6,589 bases of DNA from Persephonella sp. Lineage in GTDB: Bacteria > Aquificota > Aquificia > Aquificales > Hydrogenothermaceae. Below the pieces are notes generated by a model that saw only the letters and a list, made by a program, of their open reading frames with translations, did not search any database and was not told the DNA's origin. The stretch covers positions 1-6,589 of the forward strand of contig JALTAS010000247.1 of assembly GCA_027058925.1 (NCBI GenBank). Direction: 5' to 3'. Shown in pieces: positions 1-5,980 of the stretch (position 1 is the stretch's first letter; each line of letters begins with the position of its first letter). The translations under genes and the position numbers were made by a program.

Positions 1-201
1 GTTGTTCATATATGTCTGGGGTTTAGCTATTATCAGATCATGATCTGGACACTCATAAATGTGAGAAAAACATTTTTCAATGTAATTTTTGTTACACTTA
101 AGAAGTGATGCCACAGCATCGGCCACCATAAAACCGATGTTGTGGCGTGTTTTTTCGTACTGTTTTCCGGGATTTCCAAGTCCGATTACAGCTTTAATCA
201 T
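1..201 (-). CDS. pth: Peptidyl-tRNA hydrolase, N-terminal part (3' end outside window)
   Basis: This bacterial-type Pth hydrolyses the ester bond of peptidyl-tRNAs released prematurely from ribosomes, recycling tRNA in the cytoplasm. Only the first 67 codons are present; reading continues to the left edge without a stop. Visible family signatures are GLGNPGKQYEKTRHNIGF at residues 7-24, with Asn10 and the catalytic His20, and KPQTYMN at 60-66, whose Asn66 matches the substrate-binding Asn of the E. coli enzyme. The catalytic Asp (about residue 93) lies beyond the window. The ATG at 199-201 follows the rplY stop after only one more codon, a second in-frame stop. No Shine-Dalgarno sequence is visible within 18 nt upstream, so translation probably depends on coupling to rplY. 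The family call is firm; the full length cannot be judged. In related gene orders ychF often follows, but that would lie outside this window. Confidence 0.95.
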   Translation of the reverse strand, partial: MIKAVIGLGNPGKQYEKTRHNIGFMVADAVASLLKCNKNYIEKCFSHIYECPDHDLIIAKPQTYMNN

Positions 202-204
202 CTA

Positions 205-807
205 TTATGCTGTTTCTGTTGCCTCTTCGGCAGTTTCTTCTTCTATAACTTCCTCAACTTCAGGTTCAAGGACAACAGCAACAACCTCATCTCCTGGGGT
301 CATTATTTTAACTCCTTCAGGTGGAGTAATATCTCTGACGTGAAGAACATCACCCACATCAAGATTTGAGACATCAACAACGATCTTTTCAGGTATTTTT
401 CTTGGAACTGTTCTGACTATTATTGTATGAAGCGGTTTTTCAAGTATTCCGCCAACTTCAAGCCCTTTAGGTTTCCCTACCACTTCTACAGGCACTTCAA
501 CATCAAGCTCAACCCCAAATGTTACCTCATAAAGATCAACATGGATAGGTTGATCCCCAAGGTAGTTATACTGTACATCTTTCAGTATGCATACCTTAGG
601 TTCTTCTTCACCTTCTATTTTCAGGTCAATCAAAAACATTCCTGATGGTCTATCTGCAAGATCTTTCCAGTATATGTAAGCATGGGCATTTTCATGACCT
701 TTTCCGTAAACTTCAACCGGAATGTATCCCTTTTTTCTGTATTCTTTTACCTCGCTTTTCTTTCCTGGAGTTCTTGGGATGGCTTTCCATTCAATTCTCT
801 GGATCAT
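205..807 (-). CDS. rplY: 50S ribosomal protein L25, long CTC/TL5 form
   Basis: This 200-residue protein is the general-stress (CTC/TL5) type of bacterial L25, which binds 5S rRNA in the large subunit. Residues 1-95 form the 5S-binding L25 domain: a basic stretch with RTPGKK (12-17) and YRKKGYIPVEVYGKG (23-37), then the DVQY...HVDLYEV block (78-95). Residues 96-180 form the C-terminal TL5 beta domain (VPVEVVGKPKG...GGILEKPLH, then VDVSNLDVGDVLHVRDI). The last 20 residues are an acidic tail with 10 Glu, likely flexible. The ATG at 805-807 is preferred because AAGGAGGT lies 10 nt upstream and homologues begin at MIQ-type sequence. An ATG 24 nt further upstream would put that ribosome binding site inside the gene and add eight atypical residues. 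It lies 17 nt after prs and 3 nt before pth, in the same operon. Confidence 0.95.
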   Translation of the reverse strand: MIQRIEWKAIPRTPGKKSEVKEYRKKGYIPVEVYGKGHENAHAYIYWKDLADRPSGMFLIDLKIEGEEEPKVCILKDVQYNYLGDQPIHVDLYEVTFGVELDVEVPVEVVGKPKGLEVGGILEKPLHTIIVRTVPRKIPEKIVVDVSNLDVGDVLHVRDITPPEGVKIMTPGDEVVAVVLEPEVEEVIEEETAEEATETA

Positions 808-817
808 TTTTTTTCTT

Positions 818-825
818 ACCTCCTT
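818..825 (-). promoter_or_regulatory. Ribosome binding site of rplY, overlapping the prs stop codon
   Basis: AAGGAGGT on the minus strand, 10 nt before the ATG at 807. Its first two bases are also the last two of the prs TAA stop (824-826). It decides the rplY start against the in-frame ATG at 831, and places ribosomes terminating on prs directly over the rplY initiation region, as expected for translational coupling. Confidence 0.8.
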
Positions 826-1759
826 ATACAAACAGTGAGCTTACTGAGCTTTCTATATTTATTCTTTTAATTGCTTCCCCAACAAGTTCTGATATTGACA
901 GAACTGTAAGTTTGTCAAACTCCTTTCCTATCGTTGGTATTGTGTCTGTAACTATTACTTCCTCAATTTCTGAGTTTACAAGCCTGTCAACGGCAGGTCC
1001 TGAAAATACAGGATGTGTACATGCGGCTATCACAGATTGTGCACCTTTTTCTTTAAGCATGTTAGCTGCGGCAACGATCGTACCTGCTGTATCTATAATG
1101 TCATCAATAATGATCGCATTTTTTCCATCAATATCACCTATAACATCAAGAGTTTCTACAACATTTGGTGCAGGTCTTTTTTTGTATATGATAGCAAGGC
1201 TTGCACCAAGCCTGTTTGCAAGCATTCTTGCCCTTTCAACCCCTCCTGCATCAGGAGAAACAACAACCATATTAGGAAGATTTTTCTTTCTCAGATATTC
1301 AAGTATTACAGGAAGCGCATACAGATTATCCACAGGACAGTCAAAAAATCCCTGTATCTGTGCTGAATGCAGATCAACTGTGAGCACTCTATCAGCTCCA
1401 GCTTTTTGTATAAGATCTGCAAGAAGTTTTGCTGAAATGGGAACTCTTGGTCTATCTTTTCTGTCCTGTCTTGCATAGGCAAAATAAGGTATTACAGCTG
1501 TTATTCTGTGGGTTGAAGATCTTTTAAGGGCATCAAGTATAAGAAGAAGTTCCATTATGTGATCATTCACAGGGTATGTTAAGGACTGGATAACAAATAC
1601 ATCAGCTCCTCTAACATTTTCTTTTATCTGAACCCTTATCTCTCCATCCGAAAATCTTGTAACAAGTGTATCAACAAGGGAGGTATGAAGGTATTCTGCC
1701 ACCTTCTGTGCAAACTCAATATTAGCGTTACCGCTGATAAGTTTAAGATGTTTACTCAA
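824..1759 (-). CDS. prs: Ribose-phosphate pyrophosphokinase (PRPP synthetase)
   Basis: Transfers pyrophosphate from ATP to ribose 5-phosphate to make PRPP, the precursor for purines, pyrimidines, histidine, tryptophan and NAD. The 311-residue product matches the usual bacterial length (about 310-320). Visible class I signatures are FSDGEIRVQIKENVRGADVF (36-55), YARQDRK (95-101), the metal/ATP segment VDLHSAQIQGFF (128-139) with Asp129 and His131, the flexible catalytic loop KKRP (193-196), and the ribose-phosphate loop DDIIDTAGT (219-227). Translation starts at TTG (1757-1759) and not ATG: GGAGGT lies 6 nt upstream, and the start gives the family's typical KLISGNANIEFA beginning. The next in-frame ATG upstream (1837) lies inside the tRNA. 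The gene sits 35 nt downstream of tRNA-Gln and 16 nt before rplY. The family is certain; the TTG start is very likely. Confidence 0.97.
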   Translation of the reverse strand: MSKHLKLISGNANIEFAQKVAEYLHTSLVDTLVTRFSDGEIRVQIKENVRGADVFVIQSLTYPVNDHIMELLLILDALKRSSTHRITAVIPYFAYARQDRKDRPRVPISAKLLADLIQKAGADRVLTVDLHSAQIQGFFDCPVDNLYALPVILEYLRKKNLPNMVVVSPDAGGVERARMLANRLGASLAIIYKKRPAPNVVETLDVIGDIDGKNAIIIDDIIDTAGTIVAAANMLKEKGAQSVIAACTHPVFSGPAVDRLVNSEIEEVIVTDTIPTIGKEFDKLTVLSISELVGEAIKRINIESSVSSLFV

Positions 1760-1765
1760 AAAAGT

Positions 1766-1771
1766 ACCTCC
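1766..1771 (-). promoter_or_regulatory. Ribosome binding site of prs, supporting a TTG start
   Basis: GGAGGT on the minus strand ends 6 nt before TTG 1759. It lies in the short spacer between the tRNA-Gln CCA end (1795) and prs, so the prs leader left after tRNA 3' processing would be only about 35 nt. No rho-independent terminator or separate promoter is evident in this spacer. Confidence 0.8.
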
Positions 1772-1794
1772 AGCTTTTATGTCTGATTTTAAAA

Positions 1795-1870
1795 TGGCTG
1801 GGGAGGCAGGACTCGAACCTGCGACACCCGGTTCCAAAGACCGGTGTTCTGCCAGCTGAACTACTCCCCA
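1795..1870 (-). tRNA. tRNA-Gln (anticodon UUG), CCA encoded
   Basis: On the minus strand the 76 nt fold into a standard cloverleaf. The acceptor stem is TGGGGAG/CTCCCCA, with the U1-A72 pair typical of tRNA-Gln. The D arm is GTTC/GAAC, the anticodon stem CCGGT/ACCGG, the loop CTTTGGA, the variable region GTGTC and the T arm GCAGG-TTCGAGT-CCTGC. The discriminator is G and the 3' CCA (1795-1797) is genomically encoded. The anticodon UUG (1835-1837) reads CAA and, by wobble, CAG. The 5' end is 3 nt from the ispE stop codon and prs follows 35 nt downstream, so it is probably excised from the ispE-prs transcript by RNase P and 3' nucleases. Confidence 0.97.
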
Positions 1871-1873
1871 ACT

Positions 1874-2710
1874 TTATTCAAGGGCAGTTTCAATCAGTTT
1901 CCATCCTTTGATCTGGCAGATTTTCTTCATCTCCTCTTTTGGAGTGCCTACTGCAAAAACACTACTTCCGCTTCCGCTTACCAGAGGTCTGTAATTCAAG
2001 AATCTCAGCGTGTTCAAAACCTCTCTGACCTCTGGATAACTCTCCTCAACAATATTTCCCAGCGTATTCTCCAATTTCTCAAAAAAAGTCTCAGTTTCAC
2101 CTAACAGACTATCTATTATATGAATATCTTCCCTTTTTGTCAACATCTGGGAGGTTATTTTCCTGTATATTTCAGAGGTTTTTATCTGTATGTTTGGGTA
2201 GATAATAAATATTTTTTTCCAAAGTTTTTTATTTAAATATGTTAGTTTTTCTCCTATCCCTTCTCCAACTGCGATGCCTCCTTTCAGGAAGAATGGAACG
2301 TCAGCACCAAGGGATAAAGCAATTTTTTTTAGCTCTTCATCAGACAGTGGAAAGCTGTAGTAGCTGTTGAGAAACTTTAATACAGTTGCTGCATTTGAGC
2401 TTCCTCCACCGAGCCCCGCTCCGATAGGAATGTTTTTCTCAATAAATATCTGAACCTCAGGGTGTATTCCTGTCCATTCCTCAAATTTTTTTAATGCTTT
2501 TGTTACTATGTTTTCCTCTGGCTTTATAAATGGTGAACTTGTTTCCACTTTTTGTTTAACGGATGGTTTTATAATTATCCTGTCGTGGAATGAAACAGTA
2601 TGAAATACAGTATAAATCTCATGATATCCGTCTGGTCTTTTTCCTGTAATCCATAAGCCTAAATTTACTTTAGCAGGAGATTTTAAAACATACATCTCAT
2701 TTTTACCCAT
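1874..2710 (-). CDS. ispE: 4-diphosphocytidyl-2-C-methyl-D-erythritol kinase
   Basis: IspE is the ATP-dependent kinase that phosphorylates the 2-hydroxyl of CDP-methylerythritol in the MEP isoprenoid pathway. The 278-residue product has the usual length (E. coli 283). GHMP-kinase signatures are visible: SPAKVNLGLWITGKRPDGYHE (11-31) with catalytic Lys14, the ATP-binding PIGAGLGGGSSNAA (95-108), LGADVPFFL (134-142) with catalytic Asp137, and the C-terminal glycine motif VSGSGSSVFAVG (244-255). The ATG at 2708-2710 is taken as start. MYVLKSPAKVNL from the ATG at 2695 is the alternative and better matches the short N-terminus of other IspE proteins. Neither has a good Shine-Dalgarno sequence, and the predicted transcription start lies at about 2710. 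It heads the minus-strand operon and its stop lies 3 nt from tRNA-Gln. Confidence 0.96.
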   Translation of the reverse strand: MGKNEMYVLKSPAKVNLGLWITGKRPDGYHEIYTVFHTVSFHDRIIIKPSVKQKVETSSPFIKPEENIVTKALKKFEEWTGIHPEVQIFIEKNIPIGAGLGGGSSNAATVLKFLNSYYSFPLSDEELKKIALSLGADVPFFLKGGIAVGEGIGEKLTYLNKKLWKKIFIIYPNIQIKTSEIYRKITSQMLTKREDIHIIDSLLGETETFFEKLENTLGNIVEESYPEVREVLNTLRFLNYRPLVSGSGSSVFAVGTPKEEMKKICQIKGWKLIETALE

Positions 2711-2716
2711 AGCTTT

Positions 2717-2744
2717 ATTATAACCTTTAACCGCTTGTTATCAA
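2717..2744 (-). promoter_or_regulatory. Predicted sigma-70-type promoter of the ispE operon
   Basis: On the minus strand, TTGATA (2744-2739) and a perfect TATAAT (2722-2717) are separated by 16 nt. Transcription would begin 6-7 nt beyond the -10 box, at about 2711-2710, which is the A of the proposed ispE ATG. The spacing and near-consensus boxes make this the best promoter candidate in the window. It should drive ispE, tRNA-Gln, prs, rplY and pth. Confidence 0.65.
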
Positions 2745-2748
2745 TATC

Positions 2749-2757
2749 TGTTAAAAT
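2749..2757 (+). promoter_or_regulatory. Possible extended -10 promoter for the carA operon
   Basis: TG-T-TAAAAT matches the extended -10 pattern TGnTATAAT at five of six -10 positions plus the TG. Transcription would start near 2764, giving a leader of about 20 nt before carA. No convincing -35 box stands 16-18 nt upstream; TTGTTA at 2735-2740 is too close for this -10 box and overlaps the -35 of the divergent ispE promoter. The AT-rich surroundings make chance matches easy, so the call is tentative. Confidence 0.35.
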
Positions 2758-2769
2758 ATTTAAAATATT
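2752..2769 (+). repeat. Tandem 9-bp direct repeat in the divergent promoter region
   Basis: TAAAATATT occurs twice head to tail without mismatch (2752-2760 and 2761-2769), just upstream of the carA ribosome binding site. The first copy contains the candidate carA -10 box. It may only reflect AT-rich promoter DNA. Confidence 0.6.
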
Positions 2770-2784
2770 TGTCAGGGAGAAGGA

Positions 2785-3915
2785 ATGAAAAAAGCCATAT
2801 TAGCTCTTGAAGATGGACATTTTTTTTATGGTTATGCATTTTCAGGTTTTGATAAAAAGGAAACAGGTGGCGAGGTAATATTTAACACCTCAATGACAGG
2901 TTATCAGGAGATACTGACAGATCCTTCTTACAAAGGACAGATTGTTGTAATGACTCCTTCTGAAGTTGGAAATTATGGAACAAATCCTGATGATATAGAA
3001 TCTGAAAAAGTGCATGTCAATGGTTTTGTTATAAAGGATCTTTCATCCATCTCTTCAAACTGGAGATCCACAAAAAACCTTCAACAATATCTGAATGAAA
3101 ATAATGTTATAGGAATATATGGGATCGATACAAGGGCTCTCGTAAGGATTATAAGAAATTACGGGGTTATGAAAGGTTACATAGGCATAGGGGAGATTTC
3201 CCCAGAAGAAGCTGTAAAAAAAGCAAGATCTGTTCCTGACATTTCAGAGCTTGATCTTGTTTCAAAAGTAAGCCATAAAAGTGTTTATAAATGGGATGAG
3301 GGAACTTGGAAATGGCCACATGGATACATCAAACCATCAGAAAAAAGGTTTAAAATAGCTGTTTTAGATTTTGGGGTAAAGAGAAATATTCTCAGGCTGA
3401 TGGTTGACAGGGGGATGGATATCACATGTTTTCCTCACAGTGCAGCAGCTGAAGAGATCATAGATTTTAAGCCTGACGGAATTTTCCTATCAAACGGACC
3501 TGGAGACCCATCAATCCTCCATTACCAGATAAATCAGATAAAAAGACTTATAACAACGGACATACCTGTTTTTGGGATATGTCTGGGTCATCAGCTTTTG
3601 TCGTGGGCTGTGGGAGGAAAAACATATAAGCTTGAGTTTGGCCATCATGGAGGAAATCATCCTGTAAAAAATCTAAAAACAGGCAAAGTTGAGATAACAG
3701 CCCAGAACCATAATTATGCAACAGATCCAGATTCACTGCCTTCTCACGTTGAGGTAACCCATATAAATCTAAATGATGATACTATAGAAGGTATCAGGTT
3801 AACAGACAGGCCAGTGTTTTCAATCCAGTATCATCCTGAGGCATCACCGGGTCCCCATGATTCACATTATATTTTTGATGAATTTTTGAAGCTTATTGAG
3901 GAAGTAAAAGGTTAA
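2785..3915 (+). CDS. carA: Carbamoyl-phosphate synthase, small (glutaminase) subunit
   Basis: CarA hydrolyses glutamine and passes ammonia to CarB for carbamoyl phosphate, used in arginine and pyrimidine synthesis. The 376-residue product has normal length. Residues 1-140 are the CPSase small-chain N-terminal domain (FNTSMTGYQEILTDPSYKGQIV, 33-54, and GIYGIDTRALVRIIR, 110-124). Residues 188-376 are a class I glutamine amidotransferase domain with LSNGPGDPS (235-243), the nucleophile Cys266 in GICLGHQL (264-271), QNHNYA (307-312), and His350 and Glu352 in QYHPEASPGP (348-357). The catalytic triad is complete. AGGGAG lies 5 nt before the ATG. carB is not adjacent. The CDF transporter gene starts after a single base, so this is the first gene of a plus-strand operon. 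Confidence 0.97.
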   Translation: MKKAILALEDGHFFYGYAFSGFDKKETGGEVIFNTSMTGYQEILTDPSYKGQIVVMTPSEVGNYGTNPDDIESEKVHVNGFVIKDLSSISSNWRSTKNLQQYLNENNVIGIYGIDTRALVRIIRNYGVMKGYIGIGEISPEEAVKKARSVPDISELDLVSKVSHKSVYKWDEGTWKWPHGYIKPSEKRFKIAVLDFGVKRNILRLMVDRGMDITCFPHSAAAEEIIDFKPDGIFLSNGPGDPSILHYQINQIKRLITTDIPVFGICLGHQLLSWAVGGKTYKLEFGHHGGNHPVKNLKTGKVEITAQNHNYATDPDSLPSHVEVTHINLNDDTIEGIRLTDRPVFSIQYHPEASPGPHDSHYIFDEFLKLIEEVKG

Positions 3916-3916
3916 T

Positions 3917-5131
3917 ATGTTTGAAAAACCTTCTAATCAGACATTAAAAGAAAGATGGGCGGTAGGCTCTCTGCTTCTTAACACTACACTTACAGTATTA
4001 AAGTTTGTATTTGCACTTATAACCGGTTCTCTTGCCCTTATGGCAGAAGCTGTCCACTCTTTTTCTGATCTTATTGCATCTGTAATATCACTTGTTTCTG
4101 TTAAGCTGTCTGCAAAAAAAACAAAAGAATACCCTTACGGGCTTTACAAGATAGAGAATATCGCATCGGTTGTAATATCTTTTTTCCTTTTTTTTGCAGC
4201 TTACGAGATAATAAGAGAGGCTTTCTTTTCAGAGGGAGAGCGAGTCGTTAAAAACACGGAGTTTGCTATAGGTGTGATGCTTTTTGCTATGATAGCAACT
4301 TTTATATATTCAAGACTTGAACTTAAGGCAGCAAAGAGGCTTAATTCACCAGCTCTCTTGGCTGATGCACAGCACATATGGGCTGATTTTCTGTCCTCAA
4401 CTATAGTTATTGTAGGGCTTACTGGAACATACCTTGGCTACAATCTTGATAAGTATGCCGCATCTATCGTTGCCCTTTTTGTTTTTTACAGCGGATGGGA
4501 TATATTCAGTTCAGGGTTGAAAGTCCTGCTTGATGTTTCTCTTGAAAAGGAAGAGATAGAAAAAATAAAGAAGATTATATATACAAATCCAGCTGTTGTG
4601 GACATTAAACACATAAGGGGAAGGGTTGCAGGAAGCTTTAAATTTCTTGATATAGAACTTCTTCTTCACAATTACTCTTTGAGGGAGACACACAGAATAG
4701 TTGACGACATAGAAAAAAAGATAAAAGAAGAAATACCAAATATAGATTCTGTTTTCATCCATTATGAACCAGTAAGACAAAAGGGTTTAAGAATAGCTTT
4801 CCTTACAGATGATGAAAAAAATATTAGGGACTTTAAAACGGCAAACAAGATATTGACTGTTGATATATCAGACAGTGGAGAAGTTCAGGTAAACAACCCT
4901 CTTGAGATAGAGCCTGACGAAAAAGAGATAGGAGATATCTTATCAAAAATAAATATAGATATTGTGGTTGCCTCCCATCATCCAGAGGAGTTTGAGGTCA
5001 GATGGAATCTTGCAAAAGCCGGAGTTATGGTGTGGGAAACAGACAAAAAAAGTTTTGACGAGGCGGTACAAGAGATAATAAACTCATATAAAGAGTTTAA
5101 TAAAAAAGAAAAAGGGGAAAGGATATGGTGA
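3917..5131 (+). CDS. CDF-family cation efflux transporter fused to a C-terminal NifX-like domain
   Basis: A predicted inner-membrane metal/proton antiporter of the cation diffusion facilitator family, 404 residues against about 290-310 usual. Six membrane segments are visible at roughly 15-35, 38-62, 82-104, 113-133, 155-175 and 178-197. The transport site is of the HD-HD type: His47 and Asp51 (HSFSD, segment 2) and His153 and Asp157 (HIWAD, segment 5), a set common in zinc transporters, though cobalt, cadmium or iron cannot be excluded. Residues 206-286 match the cytoplasmic dimerisation domain (ending VFIHYEP). Residues 289-395 are extra and resemble the dinitrogenase FeMo-cofactor (NifX/NifB C-terminal) fold: RIAFLTDDEKNI start, a TVDISDSGEV hairpin, INIDIVVASHHPEE, then AKAGVMVWE. 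This second assignment is by pattern only. AAAGG lies 5 nt before the ATG, one base after carA; the 3' end overlaps the next gene. Confidence 0.9.
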   Translation: MFEKPSNQTLKERWAVGSLLLNTTLTVLKFVFALITGSLALMAEAVHSFSDLIASVISLVSVKLSAKKTKEYPYGLYKIENIASVVISFFLFFAAYEIIREAFFSEGERVVKNTEFAIGVMLFAMIATFIYSRLELKAAKRLNSPALLADAQHIWADFLSSTIVIVGLTGTYLGYNLDKYAASIVALFVFYSGWDIFSSGLKVLLDVSLEKEEIEKIKKIIYTNPAVVDIKHIRGRVAGSFKFLDIELLLHNYSLRETHRIVDDIEKKIKEEIPNIDSVFIHYEPVRQKGLRIAFLTDDEKNIRDFKTANKILTVDISDSGEVQVNNPLEIEPDEKEIGDILSKINIDIVVASHHPEEFEVRWNLAKAGVMVWETDKKSFDEAVQEIINSYKEFNKKEKGERIW

Positions 5132-5964
5132 GCAGAATTCTTGTTGGTATAGATGGATCAAAAAGTTCATGGGTTGCTTCAGATTATGGAATATATCTGT
5201 CTAAAAAACTGAAAAAACCTGTTATAGGGGTTCATATAGTTGATATCAGACTTCTTGAAACTCCTTTTATTGAGGATCTTGCAGGGGCTTTAGGTTTTAC
5301 CACATACGCTGATATAACCCCGAAGCTTAAAGAGGTTTTGGACGAAAGGGGAAGGGCTCTTCTTGATCAGTTTGCAAAAAAATGCAGAGAATCCGGGGCA
5401 GACTGTTCTATAGCCCAGACATTTGGTATAGTAGCAAATGAGCTTGTTGATATGGCTGATCCTGATGATCTTATCATTGTAGGTAAAACAGGTATCCACA
5501 ACAAGTTCGCACCTCTTTTCCTCGGATCTACATCTGAAGCTGTAGCAAGAAAATCAAAATCTCCTGTTATGATATCAACAGACAGATTTTTGGAGATAAA
5601 AAATGTTATTCTTGCTTTTGATGGAAGAGAAAAATCTATTCATGCTGCCCAGTACATAAATGACCTTTATAATGACCTTGGGATAGAGGAGCTTACCGTT
5701 ATTACAGTTCTTGAGGAAAAGTCTGAAAAAGAAAAACATATAAAAGAACTTCTTGATAACAATCTAAAAGTTCCTTACAGGCTTAATTTCTTGTACGGTT
5801 ATCCTGATGAGGAACTGGAAAAATTTATTATTGACCATAAAGATAAATATCAGCTTGTTGCGATGGGAGCTTACGGCGAAAGCAGGATCAAAGAGCTGAT
5901 TCTGGGAAGCACAACATCATTTATCATCAATAAATCGCCTGTACCTGTTCTCCTTGTTAAATAA
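5125..5964 (+). CDS. Tandem-domain universal stress protein (UspA family)
   Basis: This 279-residue protein has two UspA domains in tandem, at about 3-151 and 157-279. Such proteins bind ATP or AMP and help cells survive stress; the target here is unknown. Each domain opens with the nucleotide-site strand (ILVGIDGS, Asp10; VILAFDG, Asp166). The second has the canonical G-2X-G-9X-G-S/T loop (Gly248, Gly251, Gly261-Ser-Thr). The first has Gly120, Gly123 and Gly134-Ser-Thr, with ten residues in place of nine between the second and third Gly. No signal peptide or membrane segment is seen, so it is cytoplasmic. ATG 5125 overlaps the transporter gene by 7 nt, with GGGG 7 nt upstream; GTG 5128, giving a GTGA overlap, is an alternative two-residue choice made uncertain only at that level. 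Translation is likely coupled to the transporter. Confidence 0.92.
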   Translation: MVSRILVGIDGSKSSWVASDYGIYLSKKLKKPVIGVHIVDIRLLETPFIEDLAGALGFTTYADITPKLKEVLDERGRALLDQFAKKCRESGADCSIAQTFGIVANELVDMADPDDLIIVGKTGIHNKFAPLFLGSTSEAVARKSKSPVMISTDRFLEIKNVILAFDGREKSIHAAQYINDLYNDLGIEELTVITVLEEKSEKEKHIKELLDNNLKVPYRLNFLYGYPDEELEKFIIDHKDKYQLVAMGAYGESRIKELILGSTTSFIINKSPVPVLLVK

Positions 5965-5967
5965 GAA

Positions 5968-5974
5968 AGAGGTG
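5968..5974 (+). promoter_or_regulatory. Ribosome binding site of tyrA, supporting a TTG start
   Basis: AGAGGTG ends 6 nt before TTG 5981. The codon directly before that TTG is an in-frame TGA (5978-5980), so translation in this frame cannot start earlier, and there is no ATG in frame until about residue 177. The site lies in the 16-nt gap after the universal stress protein gene. Confidence 0.8.
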
Positions 5975-5980
5975 TGGTGA

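Noticed and set aside
89..343. Plus-strand open frame opposite pth and the rplY 3' end
   Set aside because: The Ser/Thr-rich product is the mirror of the Glu/Ala-rich L25 tail; it has no family features.
808..831. In-frame extension of rplY by eight codons to ATG 831
   Set aside because: It would bury the strong AAGGAGGT site inside the gene and begin before the prs stop, and the extra residues do not match L25 proteins.
645..1478. Open frame of 277 codons on the plus strand opposite prs and the start of rplY
   Set aside because: It lies antisense to well-supported prs, has low-complexity Ser/Phe/Leu-rich composition typical of a shadow frame, no ribosome binding site and no recognisable motif.
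1771..1794. Possible terminator after tRNA-Gln
   Set aside because: TTTTAAAA lies after the CCA but no GC stem followed by a T run is present, and prs follows at once.
1760..1837. In-frame extension of prs upstream to ATG 1837
   Set aside because: The extra 26 codons run through the tRNA-Gln gene and its spacer; the GGAGGT-TTG start fits the family N-terminus.
2316..2335. A8 run within ispE (and an A7 run near 2212) as possible frameshift or slippage sites
   Set aside because: The reading frame is intact across both and encodes conserved positions; Lys-rich coding in AT-rich DNA explains the runs.
4511..4780. Minus-strand open frame of 89 codons inside the transporter gene
   Set aside because: It is antisense to conserved CDF coding sequence and has Phe/Tyr-rich shadow composition.
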